Below, piece after piece: positions 1 through 9,538 of a stretch of 64,000 bases of DNA (position 1 is its first letter; the number at the start of each line of letters is the position of its first letter). Location of the stretch: positions 153,237-217,236 of the forward strand of contig NZ_CAKASM010000004.1 of assembly GCF_916858675.1 (NCBI RefSeq), read 5' to 3'. The position numbers and the translations under genes are program-made. This DNA is from Sphingomonas sp. Leaf21 (GTDB lineage Bacteria; Pseudomonadota; Alphaproteobacteria; Sphingomonadales; Sphingomonadaceae). The notes below the pieces were generated by a model that did no database searches, was not told the DNA's origin, and saw nothing but the letters and a program-made list of their open reading frames with translations.

Positions 1-568
1 TGAGCTTTTCGAGGCCCAGTTCGCGAGCCATCTTGGCGAGCAGCGCGAAATAGGGCGCGGCGTCGACCCCGTGGGGCGGAATCGCCATCAGTCCGACGAT
101 CGGTAATCCGGCGGCGCGCGCCGCCTCCAGCATCGCGGGCGTCTCGGCGATGGCGCAGCCGCCCTTCTGCTCCTCCTCGCCGATATTGACCTGCAGGAAG
201 CAGTCTGGTCGCCTGCCGCTCTTCGCCATCGCCTCGCCCAACGCGGCGATCAGCGAGGGACGGTCGACGGTGTGGATCGCATCGAACAGCGCGACCGCGT
301 CGGCGGCCTTGTTCGACTGCAACTGGCCGATCAGGTGGAGTTCGACACCCGGATAGGCCTCGATCAGCGCGGGCCATTTGCCCGCCGCCTCCTGCACGCG
401 ATTCTCGCCGAACACGCGGTGCCCGGCATCGAGCAGCGGGCGGATCGTGTCGGCATCATGCGTCTTCGACACCGCGATCAGCGTCGGGGCGGCATGATCC
501 CCCAGACTGGCGGCGCGGCGGAGCTGGTCGGAGATGGTTGCAAGGCGGGAAACGCTGTCGTCGGTCAT
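1..568 (-). CDS. yggS: YggS/PROSC-family PLP-binding protein (3' end missing)
   Basis: Pyridoxal-phosphate homeostasis protein. The family binds PLP on an alanine-racemase-like barrel without known catalysis and buffers free PLP in the cytoplasm. The visible 189 codons begin MTDDSVSRLA. They include the PLP-lysine motif IAVSKTH (Lys at about 35), FGENRVQE (about 53-60) and HLIGQLQSNKA, all family signatures. The C-terminal part lies beyond base 1. The start codon is only 22 bp from the divergent ThiE-like gene, so the two genes must share a promoter region. Family assignment is secure; symbol by homology. Confidence 0.93.
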   Translation of the reverse strand, partial: MTDDSVSRLATISDQLRRAASLGDHAAPTLIAVSKTHDADTIRPLLDAGHRVFGENRVQEAAGKWPALIEAYPGVELHLIGQLQSNKAADAVALFDAIHTVDRPSLIAALGEAMAKSGRRPDCFLQVNIGEEEQKGGCAIAETPAMLEAARAAGLPIVGLMAIPPHGVDAAPYFALLAKMARELGLEKL

Positions 569-575
569 GCCCGGC

Positions 576-583
576 GCTATAGT
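576..583. promoter_or_regulatory. Symmetric bidirectional -10 element between yggS and the ThiE-like gene
   Basis: The 22-bp gap between the divergent start codons contains the palindrome CTATAG (577-582), with exactly 8 bases from it to each ATG. Read rightward it gives TATAGT and leftward TATAGC, both acceptable sigma-70 -10 hexamers. Each is spaced so that transcription would start at or beside the A of the start codon. Neither gene has room for a Shine-Dalgarno sequence, so both mRNAs are inferred to be leaderless. The -35 boxes would lie inside the opposite coding sequence and look weak. Confidence 0.5.
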
Positions 584-590
584 CGCGCGG

Positions 591-1121
591 ATGGCCGACC
601 GATACCCCGTGACATGGCTGATGACCGACGAACGGCTGGGGGATGGGCTGTGGACGGCGTTACGGGCGCTGCCACCCGGATCGGGGGTGGTGTTCCGCCA
701 TCACGCGACGCCTCCGGCCGAGCGCCGGGCGATCCACCGCCGGGTCTGGCGGATCGCGCGCGCACGGCGGCTGGTCCTGTTGGTCGCCGGAGGAGGCTTG
801 CCGGGCGACGGTGTGCACAAGCGCGGACGGACGAACGGTTTGCGGAGCTGGCCCGCGCACAGCCCGGTCGAGGCCCTGGCCGGGCGGCGCGCCGGAGCCG
901 AATTGCTGTTCGTGTCGCCGATCTTCCCGACACGCTCGCATCCCGGTGCGCCGAGCCTTGGCCCCGAGCGCGCGAGCCGGATCGGCCGCGGGCTCGGCCT
1001 GCCGCGCATCGCCCTGGGCGGGATGAATGCGCAGCGCTTTCGACGGTTGCGCGGGAGATTCCAAGGCTGGGCCGCGATCGATGCCTGGCTTACTCGAACC
1101 GATGTGGAGACGGGACGATGA
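591..1121 (+). CDS. Thiamine phosphate synthase-like (ThiE/TenI fold) protein
   Basis: A 176-residue ThiE/TenI-like barrel protein. Genuine ThiE joins HMP-pyrophosphate and thiazole phosphate to make thiamine phosphate. Matching motifs are WLMTDER (9-15), GDGVH (72-76, ThiE DGVH), HS (90-91), SPIFPTRSHPG (109-119, ThiE GPIFPT) and ALGGMN (141-146, ThiE phosphate loop). It is shorter than typical ThiE (about 210) and the pyrophosphate/Mg aspartates are not obvious, so a non-canonical or TenI-like role is possible. The start at 591 is set by the -10 element and the 22-bp gap. It overlaps the next gene by 4 bp (ATGA). Confidence 0.7.
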   Translation: MADRYPVTWLMTDERLGDGLWTALRALPPGSGVVFRHHATPPAERRAIHRRVWRIARARRLVLLVAGGGLPGDGVHKRGRTNGLRSWPAHSPVEALAGRRAGAELLFVSPIFPTRSHPGAPSLGPERASRIGRGLGLPRIALGGMNAQRFRRLRGRFQGWAAIDAWLTRTDVETGR

Positions 1122-1594
1122 TGGTTTCGTTACTACTCATGGCCGCCACTGCGCAGGCACCTGCTCCAGCGGGGCTCGCCGCCTTCATCCGCGACATGGG
1201 TCTGGTTCGCTACGACGATGCGTTGACCGATCTGAACGGCGATGGTCGACCCGAAGCGCTCGTCTACGCGATGGCCACGAAGGATGGCGGCGGGCAAGCC
1301 GATTTGTGCGGTTCGGGGGGGTGCGAACTTTATGTCCTGTTGCTCGATGCTTCCCGTTACCGCGTGGTGTCCCACATCACGGTCAGCCGCCCACCTGTCG
1401 CCGTGCTGGCTGACGTCTCACATGGTTGGCATGATCTGAGCGTAGGGGTCGCTGGCGGTGGCATCGTGCCGGGCTATCAAGTCCGGCTGCGCTTCGACGG
1501 CAAAACCTATCCGTCAAATCCAACCGTTCCCCCCGCCCGGCGTTTGACCGGCAGGATGCGGGGCAAAATCGTGATGGCGGAAACGAGCCCGTGA
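1118..1594 (+). CDS. Exported hypothetical protein with a calcium-loop-like motif
   Basis: I do not recognise a named family. The 158-residue product starts with a short hydrophobic secretion-like segment (MMVSLLLMAATAQA). At residues 38-48 is DLNGDGRPEAL, the Dx[DN]xDG calcium-loop pattern seen in FG-GAP/VCBS and dockerin-like repeats. Two cysteines at 64 and 69 could form a disulfide in the periplasm. The start overlaps the stop of the ThiE-like gene (ATGA), which indicates translational coupling, but the functional link is unclear. Confidence 0.6.
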   Translation: MMVSLLLMAATAQAPAPAGLAAFIRDMGLVRYDDALTDLNGDGRPEALVYAMATKDGGGQADLCGSGGCELYVLLLDASRYRVVSHITVSRPPVAVLADVSHGWHDLSVGVAGGGIVPGYQVRLRFDGKTYPSNPTVPPARRLTGRMRGKIVMAETSP

Positions 1595-1634
1595 GGGATG
1601 GACCCGCTCACTATGCGCCACGAAGCGGCGAGGA

Positions 1635-2342
1635 TCAGAAGCGGAAGGCCGTGCCCAGATAGACCGCCTGGCTGTTGCGGCGATCGTCGTCGAGTCGCGC
1701 CAGACGCTCGCGGTCCGAACGGTAACGCACGCCCGCCGTCACATCGAGGTTGCGGGTCAGCGAGTAGGAGCTGCTCATGTCGAGCGAATAGCTGGACGGC
1801 ATGTCGACCAGCTTGGTCACACCCTCGATCGGTCGATCGCTCGAAGCCTTGACCCGCCCGGTGAAGCGATTCGCGGTATAGCTGACCGCAACATCGGCCG
1901 TCTCGCGACTGCCCGGCAGGCCCGCCAGATCGACACGCGCCATGTCACCCGACACGGCCAGACGCTTCCAGCCCACCGCGACACCCAGATTATAGGAAAT
2001 CGGTGCCAGCCCGACGACCGGCGCGGTGTTGGCGGCAAGCCGCTCGTCATTGGTGCGGCTCGTCCGCGCGCGAACCGCGACGGTGACCGGATGACTGGCG
2101 CCCCGCTGGCTTTCGGCGGGGGTAAAGCGCAGGTCGCCCGCATCCAGGCCGCTGCGCGCGAAGATCGCCGCGAGTCGCGGATCGGCCGCCGCTGGCGTGA
2201 ACCCACCGCGTCCCATCAGGCTAAGGCTGCGCTTGGGAATGCGACCATTCTGGTCCACCGCACCGATCGCGGGCGCGACCATCGCCGTCGTGGCGGCAAG
2301 CGCCCCGATTGCGATTCCGATCACGACACGCCCGAACGACAC
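1635..2342 (-). CDS. Exported protein of unknown function, possible small beta-barrel
   Basis: A 235-residue protein with an N-terminal hydrophobic segment (about residues 5-28: IGIAIGALAATTAMVAPAIG). The rest alternates hydrophobic and polar residues, as in KRLAVSGDMARVDL and NLDVTAGVRYRS, and the protein ends AFRF. A C-terminal phenylalanine after alternating strands is the usual BAM-recognised signature of an outer-membrane barrel, so that location is inferred. It stands alone on the minus strand, and no function can be assigned from sequence. Confidence 0.6.
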   Translation of the reverse strand: MSFGRVVIGIAIGALAATTAMVAPAIGAVDQNGRIPKRSLSLMGRGGFTPAAADPRLAAIFARSGLDAGDLRFTPAESQRGASHPVTVAVRARTSRTNDERLAANTAPVVGLAPISYNLGVAVGWKRLAVSGDMARVDLAGLPGSRETADVAVSYTANRFTGRVKASSDRPIEGVTKLVDMPSSYSLDMSSSYSLTRNLDVTAGVRYRSDRERLARLDDDRRNSQAVYLGTAFRF

Positions 2343-2561
2343 GGTCCACCCCTTTTATGAGACCTCTTTGATACATGGCCTCTAACATGGAATCCGTCGT
2401 GAGCGATCCCATTGTTACGCAGCCATCGGCGAATCTTGTCCGAGTGTTGCGCATCTTCCACAGATTCCCTCTATCCGGCGCATATGCCGGAATGCTTGCC
2501 GGGGTGTCGGCACCCCTGTAGAGGCGATAGGCAACCCTTATTGCCAGTCAGGATAATGCCG

Positions 2562-2999
2562 ATGCTTCGCCGTTCCGCCACCGCGTTCGCGGTTATCGCC
2601 GCCCTGTCGCTCGGCGGCTGCGCCAGCAAGAAGGCCCGCCCCCAGGGCGACATGGCCGCGTCGAAGGTGACGACGATCGGCGTGAACTCCTATCTCTGGC
2701 GCGCCAGCCTCGATACGCTCAGCTTCATGCCGCTGGCCGAGACCGACTCCAACGGCGGCGTGATCGTCACCGACTGGTACGTCAATCCGCAGATCCCGAC
2801 CGAGCGGATGAAGGTGACCGTCACGATCCTCGACCAGGATCTGCGCGCCGACGCCCTGCGCGTGACCGCGCTGCGTGAAGTGAATCGCGGCGGCCAGTGG
2901 GTCGAGGCACCGGTTCAGGCCGCGACGATCCAGAAGCTGGAAGACATCATCCTCACCAAGGCGCGCGACCTGCGCCGCGCCTCGATCACGAACGGATAA
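2562..2999 (+). CDS. DUF3576 lipoprotein
   Basis: A 145-residue predicted lipoprotein starting [15 protein letters not shown] with lipobox LGGC. The mature part ([43 protein letters not shown]) matches the DUF3576 family found next to leuS in many alphaproteobacteria. I prefer the ATG at 2562 because AGGA (2550-2553) is 8 bases upstream; an in-frame ATG at 2556 is too close to it. It lies 11 bp before leuS and probably heads an operon with leuS, lptE and holA. An envelope role is inferred from its location and the LptE neighbour; the function is unknown. Confidence 0.8.
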   Translation: MLRRSATAFAVIAALSLGGCASKKARPQGDMAASKVTTIGVNSYLWRASLDTLSFMPLAETDSNGGVIVTDWYVNPQIPTERMKVTVTILDQDLRADALRVTALREVNRGGQWVEAPVQAATIQKLEDIILTKARDLRRASITNG

Positions 3000-3010
3000 A
3001 GACGAGACAC

Positions 3011-5512
3011 ATGGCCTCGCGTTTCAACGCCCTGAAATCGGATTCGACCTGGCAGCGGATCTGGGAGGAGCGGCGCACCTTCGCCGCCGACGATCACAGC
3101 ACCAAGCTGCGCAGCTATGTCCTTGAGATGTTTCCCTATCCTTCGGGGCGCATCCATATGGGGCATGTCCGCAACTATACGATGGGCGACGTGCTGGCGC
3201 GCTATCGCCGGATGATCGGGCATGAGGTGCTCCACCCGATGGGCTGGGACGCGTTCGGGATGCCCGCCGAAAACGCCGCGATGGAAAAGGGCGTCCATCC
3301 GGGCGGCTGGACCCGCGACAATATCGCGACGATGAAGGCGCAGTTGAAGCGGCTGGGCTTCGCGCTCGACTGGACGCGCGAAATCGCGACCTGCGAGCCC
3401 GATTATTACGGGCATGAGCAGGCGCTGTTCCTCGACCTGTACGCGGGCGGACTGGTTTACCGGAAGGAATCGGCGGTCAACTGGGACCCGGTCGACATGA
3501 CCGTGCTGGCCAATGAGCAGGTGATCGACGGGCGCGGCTGGCGCTCGGGCGCGCTGGTCGAGAAGCGCAAGCTGAACCAGTGGTTCCTGAAGATCACCGA
3601 CTTCGCCGACGAGCTGCTGGAGGGTCTGACCACGCTCGAGCATTGGCCCGACAAGGTGAAGCTGATGCAGGAGAACTGGATCGGCCGCAGCAAGGGCCTT
3701 CAGTTCCGCTTCGCCCCCGTCGCGCCCTTCGCGACCCCGATCGAGGTCTATTCGACCCGCCCGGACACGATTTTCGGGGCGAGCTTCGTCGCGATCGCGG
3801 CGGATCATCCGATCGCTCGCGAACTGGCCGAGTCGAACGCGGACGCCGCTGCCTTCATCAAACGCTGCAAGGCGGGCGGCACCACCGCCGCCGAACTGGA
3901 GACGCAGGAGAAGCTCGGCTTCGACACCGGCTACCGGATGCAGCATCCGATGGACGGGAGCATCACGCTCCCCGTCTATATCGCGAACTTCGTGCTGATG
4001 GATTACGGCACCGGCGCCGTCATGGGCGTGCCGGCGCATGACCAGCGCGACCTGGATTTCGCGCGCAAATACGGCCTCTCCGTCACCCGCGTCGTCGCCG
4101 ATGGCGAAGTGACCGACCCGGTGTTCGAGGGCGACACCGCCTATACGGGCAGCGGCCGTCTGGTGAACTCCGGCCCGCTCGACGGCATGGACGTGGAGGC
4201 CGCCAAGGCCGCCGTCATCGCGCGCGCCGAGGGGGAAGGCTGGGGCCAGGGCCAGACCGTGTACCGCCTGCGCGACTGGGGCGTCAGCCGCCAGCGTTAC
4301 TGGGGCACGCCGATCCCGATCATCCACTGCGAGAGCTGTGGCGCGGTGCCGGTGCCCAAGGACCAGTTGCCGGTCACCCTGCCTGATGACGTGACCTTCG
4401 ACGTGCCGGGCAATCCGCTCGACCGTCATGCGACGTGGAAGCATGTCGACTGCCCGTCCTGCGGCAAGCCCGCCCGGCGCGAGACCGACACGCTCGACAC
4501 CTTCGTCGATTCGTCCTGGTATTTCATCCGCTTCGCCAGCCAGCCCAGGGATCGCCCATTCGATCCCGAGGTGGTGAAGCAGTGGCTGCCCGTCGGCCAG
4601 TATATCGGCGGCGTCGAACATGCGATCCTGCACCTGCTCTACGCCCGCTTCTGGACGCGCGCGTTGAAGCATATCGGCCTGATCGACGTGGCGGAGCCCT
4701 TTGCGGGTCTGTTCACGCAAGGCATGGTCACGCACGAGAGCTACAAATCCTCGGACGGCCGCTGGCTCGCCCCCGGCGAGATCCGCGATGGCGTCGAGAT
4801 CGCGACCGGTCAGCCGATCACCGTCGGCCGTGTCGAGAAGATGTCCAAGTCCAAGAAGAACACCGTCGATCCCGAGCCCATCGTGGATCAATATGGTGCG
4901 GACGCGGTGCGCTGGTTCATGCTGTCCGACAGCCCGCCCGAGCGCGACCTGCCCTGGTCGGAAGCGGGAATCGAGGGTTCGTGGCGCTTCGTCCAGCGCT
5001 TGTGGCGCCTGTTCGACGCGTCTGAAGCGGCCGAGGGCGAGGACAAGCCGCTCTCGCGCAAGCTGCACCAGACCATCGCGGGCGTCGCGGCGGACATCGA
5101 GGCGCTGGCGTTCAACAAGGCCGTCGCCAAGCTGTACGAGCTGGTCAACGCCATCGAAAAGGCCAAGCCTTCCGCCGCCCGAAACGAGGCGATCCGCACC
5201 ACCATGTTGCTGGTCGCGCCGATGGTCCCGCATCTGGCCGAGGAAGCTTGGGCAGGGATGGGTCAGGACGGCCTGATCGCCGACGCAGCCTGGCCGATGG
5301 TCGACGAGAGCCAGCTGGTCGAGGACGAGGTCACCGTCGCGGTGCAGGTCAACGGCAAGCTGCGCGATACGCTGACCATCGCCAAGGGCAGCCCCAAGGA
5401 TGTGCTCGAAGCGACCGCGCTGGCCTCGGACAAGATCGTCCGCGCGCTCGATGGCGCTACTCCGAAGAAGGTGATCGTGGTGCCCGACCGTCTGGTGAAC
5501 ATCGTCGCATGA
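3011..5512 (+). CDS. leuS: Leucyl-tRNA synthetase
   Basis: Charges tRNA-Leu with leucine in the cytoplasm. The product has 833 residues, close to the usual length. The class I ATP site is visible as [11 protein letters not shown] (HIGH at 49-52) and KMSKS (610-614). The CP1 editing domain includes [12 protein letters not shown] and [15 protein letters not shown]. The C-terminus has the anticodon/tail region ending [11 protein letters not shown] longer in-frame upstream start exists, but homology begins at [15 protein letters not shown], so 3011 is used. It overlaps lptE by 4 bp. Confidence 0.98.
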   Translation: MASRFNALKSDSTWQRIWEERRTFAADDHSTKLRSYVLEMFPYPSGRIHMGHVRNYTMGDVLARYRRMIGHEVLHPMGWDAFGMPAENAAMEKGVHPGGWTRDNIATMKAQLKRLGFALDWTREIATCEPDYYGHEQALFLDLYAGGLVYRKESAVNWDPVDMTVLANEQVIDGRGWRSGALVEKRKLNQWFLKITDFADELLEGLTTLEHWPDKVKLMQENWIGRSKGLQFRFAPVAPFATPIEVYSTRPDTIFGASFVAIAADHPIARELAESNADAAAFIKRCKAGGTTAAELETQEKLGFDTGYRMQHPMDGSITLPVYIANFVLMDYGTGAVMGVPAHDQRDLDFARKYGLSVTRVVADGEVTDPVFEGDTAYTGSGRLVNSGPLDGMDVEAAKAAVIARAEGEGWGQGQTVYRLRDWGVSRQRYWGTPIPIIHCESCGAVPVPKDQLPVTLPDDVTFDVPGNPLDRHATWKHVDCPSCGKPARRETDTLDTFVDSSWYFIRFASQPRDRPFDPEVVKQWLPVGQYIGGVEHAILHLLYARFWTRALKHIGLIDVAEPFAGLFTQGMVTHESYKSSDGRWLAPGEIRDGVEIATGQPITVGRVEKMSKSKKNTVDPEPIVDQYGADAVRWFMLSDSPPERDLPWSEAGIEGSWRFVQRLWRLFDASEAAEGEDKPLSRKLHQTIAGVAADIEALAFNKAVAKLYELVNAIEKAKPSAARNEAIRTTMLLVAPMVPHLAEEAWAGMGQDGLIADAAWPMVDESQLVEDEVTVAVQVNGKLRDTLTIAKGSPKDVLEATALASDKIVRALDGATPKKVIVVPDRLVNIVA

Positions 5513-6036
5513 CCCGCCCCCTCCCCTTGCTCGTCGCGGGTCTCGCCCTGACGCTGGGCCTGTCCGGTTGCGGACTGCACCCCCTTTATGCGGGGGGCGG
5601 TTCGGGTCCGGTGGCGAACGCGCTGACGCAGATCGAGGTCGCGCCGATCCAGGGGAAGGCGGGTTGGCTGATGGCCAATGCGCTCAACGATCGGCTCGGC
5701 GGCGGCAAGGGCGGTGCGCGCTATCGTCTCGACGTGAAGCTGGACGACCAGATTCGCGGCCTTGGCGTGCGGCGCGACGATTCGGTCGTCCGCGAACGTC
5801 GTATCCTGCGCGCACGCTACCAGCTGGTCGACCAGACCAGCAACGCCGTGCTGGTCGACTCCACGGCGGGTTCGGATGCCGGGATCGACGTCGTTCGTTC
5901 CGAATATGCGACCATCGCCGCCGAGAACACCGCCTTGGAGCGCCTGTCGGTGATCGTGGCCGATGAGATCGTCGCCCGGCTCGCCACCTATGCCCGGTCA
6001 CGGCCCGGCGAATCGATGGCGCCCGCCCGGCCGTGA
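5509..6036 (+). CDS. lptE: LPS-assembly lipoprotein LptE
   Basis: LptE is the outer-membrane lipoprotein that plugs and folds LptD for lipopolysaccharide delivery to the cell surface. The 175-residue product has a signal peptide and lipobox LSGC (Cys21), followed by GLHPLYAGG, the usual start of mature alphaproteobacterial LptE. The rest fits the family fold ([31 protein letters not shown]). Position between leuS and holA, with 4-bp overlaps on both sides, is the conserved arrangement. Confidence 0.92.
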   Translation: MTRPLPLLVAGLALTLGLSGCGLHPLYAGGGSGPVANALTQIEVAPIQGKAGWLMANALNDRLGGGKGGARYRLDVKLDDQIRGLGVRRDDSVVRERRILRARYQLVDQTSNAVLVDSTAGSDAGIDVVRSEYATIAAENTALERLSVIVADEIVARLATYARSRPGESMAPARP

Positions 6037-7052
6037 AGGCCAATGCCAATCAGATCCGCCAGGCGCTAGGCCGTCCGTCCGGCGATATCCGTCTCTATCT
6101 GCTTCACGGTCCCGACGAAGCGGGAGCGAGCGAGCTGGCGCGTCTGCTGGCCACCGCGATGGGGCAGGATGCCGAGCGGATCGATCTCGATTCGGCAACG
6201 CTGAAGAGCGATCCCGCGCGTCTGACCGACGAAGCGGCCTCCATGTCGCTATTCGGTGGCCCCCGGCATATTCGCATCGGCAGCGTCGGCGAAGAGGGCT
6301 TGGCGGCGTTCACGGCGCTGCTGGAGGCCGACTCGGCGGGCAATCCGGTGGTCGCCATCGCGCCGTCGGTCAAGACGACCGCCAAGATCGTCAAATTGGC
6401 GCTCGATTCGCCCCGTGCGATGGCGTTCGGCTGCTATGCGCCCACTGCGGCGGATGCCGAGCGTCTGGCGGTGACGATCGGGGGCGAGATGGGCCTGCGC
6501 CTGGCGGCGGGCGTTCCGGCCCGGCTGGTCGAGGCCGCCGCCGCCGACCGTTCGGTGATGACGCGCGAGCTCGAAAAGCTGGCGCTGTTCCTCGACGCCG
6601 CACCCGATCGGCCGCGCGAGGTCGACCATGCGGCGCTGGATGCGATCGGCGCCGATCTGGGCGAAGTCGAGATGAGCGACGCGGTCGAGGCCGTGGTCGA
6701 GGGACGAGTCGGCGATCTTGGCGGCGAATTGGCGTTGCTCGATGAGGGCGGTGCGTCGCCCATCCCCTGGCTGCGCGCGCTTGCCCGGCGGCTGGTGGCA
6801 CTGGCCGAGATGCGGGCCGATATCGATACCGGCGAGCCGGTCGAAGCGGTGATGAAGCGGCACCGCGTCTTCTTCCGCGACGAGGCGCGCACGGCACGAG
6901 CGCTTCGACGCTGGACACCCGCCATGCTGGCACGGGCACTGGCCAGGATCCGGGCGGCCGAACGCGCGGTGATGGCACCGGGCAATGCCGGTGCGGTGTT
7001 GGCCGAGGCGGAAGCGACGATCATCGCACAGGGCATCGCGCGGCGGGGCTGA
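6033..7052 (+). CDS. holA: DNA polymerase III subunit delta
   Basis: The delta subunit of the clamp-loader complex, which opens the beta clamp at primed sites. The 339-residue protein has an N-terminal P-loop-fold domain (DIRLYLLHGPDEAGASELA) and a C-terminal helical collar domain (PWLRALARRLVALAEM, ALARIRAAERAVM) typical of HolA. The start is GTG at 6033, overlapping the lptE stop. It closes the leuS-lptE-holA operon. The following 169 bp (to parB, convergent) contain no gene. Confidence 0.93.
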   Translation: MKANANQIRQALGRPSGDIRLYLLHGPDEAGASELARLLATAMGQDAERIDLDSATLKSDPARLTDEAASMSLFGGPRHIRIGSVGEEGLAAFTALLEADSAGNPVVAIAPSVKTTAKIVKLALDSPRAMAFGCYAPTAADAERLAVTIGGEMGLRLAAGVPARLVEAAAADRSVMTRELEKLALFLDAAPDRPREVDHAALDAIGADLGEVEMSDAVEAVVEGRVGDLGGELALLDEGGASPIPWLRALARRLVALAEMRADIDTGEPVEAVMKRHRVFFRDEARTARALRRWTPAMLARALARIRAAERAVMAPGNAGAVLAEAEATIIAQGIARRG

Positions 7053-7221
7053 TTCCCCTGGGCTTGGCCTTCGGCGCGATGCGGCGAAGCTTTTCCTGAG
7101 CGGCCGACGAGGCCTATCCCAAACCCTGTGAAGCTGGGCGAAGCCGAAGCCCACGCCCTCGCCCACCTCAAAAATCAAATACGAGTTGCGCCCGTCCGCG
7201 AAACAGACCGGCGTCCCGCTT

Positions 7222-8139
7222 TCAAATTCCCTCACCGGTCAGCCGCTGGCACACCATGTCGAGCTGATCGAGCGTCGAATAGCTGAGGGTGATCGTCCCC
7301 CCCTTCTCGCCATGCGCGATCCGTACCGACAGCCCCAACAGGTCGGCGAGCTGCCCCTCCAGCGCCGCGAGATCGGCATCGGCCGCGTCCTGCCCCAAGG
7401 GCCGTGGCGCCTTGTCCCCGCCAGCGCCCTTGCGCCCGCCACCCTTGGCTTCGCGGGTCAGCTTCTCGGTTTCGCGCACGCTCAGCCCGCGCGCGATCAC
7501 CTGATCCGCCAGCGCCTCGACCTCGTCGGCACCAAGCAAGGCGCGGGCATGGCCCATCGACAAGGCGCCGCTGACGACCTGCGACTGCACCGTATCGGGC
7601 AGCTCGAGCAGGCGGAGCAGATTGGCGACATGGCTGCGCGACTTGTGGACGATCTTGGCCAGCGCCTCCTGGGTATGGCCGAATTCACCCGCCAGACGTT
7701 GATAGGCCTGCGCCTCTTCGATCGCGTTCAGGTCCTGGCGCTGGATATTCTCGATCAGCGCGACTTCGAGCGTCTGGGCGTCGTCAAAGTCCCGGACGAC
7801 GACCGGCACCTCGTGCAGCCGCGCGCGTTGCGCCGCGCGCCAGCGGCGCTCGCCCGCGACGATCTGATAGTCCTTGCCGTGTGGGCGAACGACGATCGGC
7901 TGGATCAGCCCACGCGCCGCGATCGAAGCGGCGAGTTCGTCGAGCGCGGCTTCCTCGAAATGACGGCGCGGCTGGTCGGGGTGCGGCGACAGCGATCCGA
8001 CGGGCAGCATCCGCACGCCGCCCGATACCGGCTGGTCACCCGGCCGGATCGGCGTCTCCCGTGCCATATCGCCGAGCAGCGCGTTGAGCCCGCGCCCCAG
8101 GCCCGGACGCGGGCGCTTGGTGGTCATCTCGCCGCTCAT
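7222..8139 (-). CDS. parB: Chromosome-partitioning protein ParB
   Basis: CTP-dependent DNA clamp that loads at parS and spreads to organise and segregate the origin region. In the 305 residues, the N-terminal tail RPGLGRGLNALLGD is the ParA-stimulating motif. GERRWRA (96-102) and ENIQRQDLN (130-138) are the CTPase box motifs. A helix-turn-helix follows (about 155-180, TQEALAKIVHKSRSHVANLLRL compressed), then a C-terminal dimerisation domain. It overlaps parA by 4 bp (ATGA). Three candidate parS sites lie within 8 kb. Confidence 0.97.
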   Translation of the reverse strand: MSGEMTTKRPRPGLGRGLNALLGDMARETPIRPGDQPVSGGVRMLPVGSLSPHPDQPRRHFEEAALDELAASIAARGLIQPIVVRPHGKDYQIVAGERRWRAAQRARLHEVPVVVRDFDDAQTLEVALIENIQRQDLNAIEEAQAYQRLAGEFGHTQEALAKIVHKSRSHVANLLRLLELPDTVQSQVVSGALSMGHARALLGADEVEALADQVIARGLSVRETEKLTREAKGGGRKGAGGDKAPRPLGQDAADADLAALEGQLADLLGLSVRIAHGEKGGTITLSYSTLDQLDMVCQRLTGEGI

Positions 8140-8927
8140 GCCGCCGCCGCCCCGGGCTGCGTTCCCAACGGCAGACGCGCGATCAGCTCGCGTGCCAGCG
8201 CGATATAGGCCTGGCTGCCGACGCAGCGATGATCGTAGATCAACGCGGGCAGGCCATGGCTAGGCGCTTCCGAAAGCCGGACATTGCGCGGAATCACCGT
8301 ATCGAACACCACACCCCCCAGGACCGCGCGCACATCCGCCGACACCTGGTCGGTCAGCCGGTTGCGCCGGTCGTACATCGTCAAAGCCACGCCCAGGATC
8401 GCCAGCCCCGGATTGAACCGCGCGCGTATCCGCTCGACCGTGGTCAGCAATTGCGACAGCCCCTCAAGCGCGAAAAACTCACATTGCAGCGGCACGAACA
8501 GCGAATCGGACGCGACCATCGCGTTGATGGTCAGCAAGCCCAGCGACGGCGGGCAATCGATCAGGACGATGTCCCAATTGCCCTGCGAGCGTCGCATCGC
8601 CTGATCGAGACGGTGGGTCCGGTTCTCGAAATCGACCAGTTCCAGTTCGGCGCCCGACAGGTCGACCGTGGCGGGCACGACGTCAAGGCGCGGGACCTGC
8701 GTATGGACGACCGCATCGTCGATCCGCGCCTCACCCAGCAGCACATGATAGCTGGAAAACATCCGCTGGCTGTTGGAGATACCAAGACCCGTCGAGGCGT
8801 TACCCTGCGGATCGAGGTCGATCAGCAGCACGTTCAGGCCGGTCGCCGACAGTGCCGTGGCGAGATTGATGGCGCTGGTGGTCTTGCCCACCCCACCCTT
8901 CTGGTTCGCGATGGCAACGCAGATCAT
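8136..8927 (-). CDS. parA: Chromosome-partitioning ATPase ParA
   Basis: Walker-type ATPase that forms a nucleoid-bound gradient pulling ParB-parS complexes towards the new pole. The 263-residue protein starts [17 protein letters not shown], with the deviant Walker A lysines in KGGVGKTT (10-17). LLIDLDPQGNAS and VLIDCPPSLGLLT are the switch and Walker B motifs. It overlaps rsmG upstream (8924-8927) and parB downstream by 4 bp each, so it is translationally coupled in the mnmE-mnmG-rsmG-parA-parB cluster. Confidence 0.97.
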   Translation of the reverse strand: MICVAIANQKGGVGKTTSAINLATALSATGLNVLLIDLDPQGNASTGLGISNSQRMFSSYHVLLGEARIDDAVVHTQVPRLDVVPATVDLSGAELELVDFENRTHRLDQAMRRSQGNWDIVLIDCPPSLGLLTINAMVASDSLFVPLQCEFFALEGLSQLLTTVERIRARFNPGLAILGVALTMYDRRNRLTDQVSADVRAVLGGVVFDTVIPRNVRLSEAPSHGLPALIYDHRCVGSQAYIALARELIARLPLGTQPGAAAA

Positions 8928-9538
8928 CGGGCCCCTACTCGGTCGAGGATCACGATCGACGACTCCGCCGAGGTGATGCTATGTTCCACGTGAAACACGA
9001 AACGCCATTGCTGCTTGAGCGTCCTGATCTCGCGCTCGTCCAGGCGACCGCGCGGTAGCAGCCACCGCGTATCGGGTTTGCCGCAATGCGCCGCCGCACG
9101 CAAAAGATTTTCGACTGTCGCCACCGCGCGAGCAGAAATAATGTCGGCCTTCACCTGGACCGCCTCGATCTTGGAAGCATGGACCGTCACGCGGTCGGCG
9201 ACGCCAAGCTGCTCGGCGCACTCGCGAAGAAAATCGGCTCTCCGCCTGCGCGGCTCGACCAGTGCCATCCTGCCCGGCCAGACGAGTGCGACGACCAGCC
9301 CCGGAAAACCACCGCCCGTGCCGATATCGACCCACTGCCCATCCGCACGATCGGCCAGGGGGACGAGTTGGACCGAATCGAGCGCGTGCCGTGACCAGAT
9401 GGTGGGAATGGTGGACGGTGCGACGAGATTCTGCTGGTCGTTCTCGACAACCACCAGATTCAGGAAAAGATCGATACGTTCGGCCGCCTCCTGGCCGAAG
9501 CGCTCCACCACCCAGTCGCGAGCCTGTTCTTCGGTCAT
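8924..9538 (-). CDS. rsmG: 16S rRNA (guanine527-N7)-methyltransferase RsmG
   Basis: SAM-dependent methyltransferase making m7G527 in 16S rRNA. The 204-residue protein shows the SAM-binding motif [13 protein letters not shown] and the family motifs [23 protein letters not shown] and LLPRG. The start at 9538 overlaps the mnmG stop (ATGA). A parS palindrome (8982-8997) lies within the last 25 codons, encoding part of FHVEHS, so DNA-site and protein-coding constraints coincide here. Confidence 0.95.
   Translation of the reverse strand: MTEEQARDWVVERFGQEAAERIDLFLNLVVVENDQQNLVAPSTIPTIWSRHALDSVQLVPLADRADGQWVDIGTGGGFPGLVVALVWPGRMALVEPRRRRADFLRECAEQLGVADRVTVHASKIEAVQVKADIISARAVATVENLLRAAAHCGKPDTRWLLPRGRLDEREIRTLKQQWRFVFHVEHSITSAESSIVILDRVGAR
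8982..8997. promoter_or_regulatory. parS site 1 (inside rsmG)
   Basis: TGTTCCACGTGAAACA is a near-perfect 16-bp palindrome around the CACGTG core. It matches the bacterial parS consensus (TGTTNCACGTGAAACA) at every defined position. It lies 0.85 kb from parB's own operon partner parA and about 15 kb from the origin. ParB recognises such sites and loads here as a clamp. Confidence 0.88.

Noticed and set aside
591..1121. TPP riboswitch upstream of the ThiE-like gene
   Set aside because: Only 22 bp separate it from yggS, far too short for a riboswitch.
2915..5233. 772-codon open frame on the minus strand opposite leuS
   Set aside because: It is antisense to a clear leuS frame and results from high GC third-position bias; no recognisable protein features.
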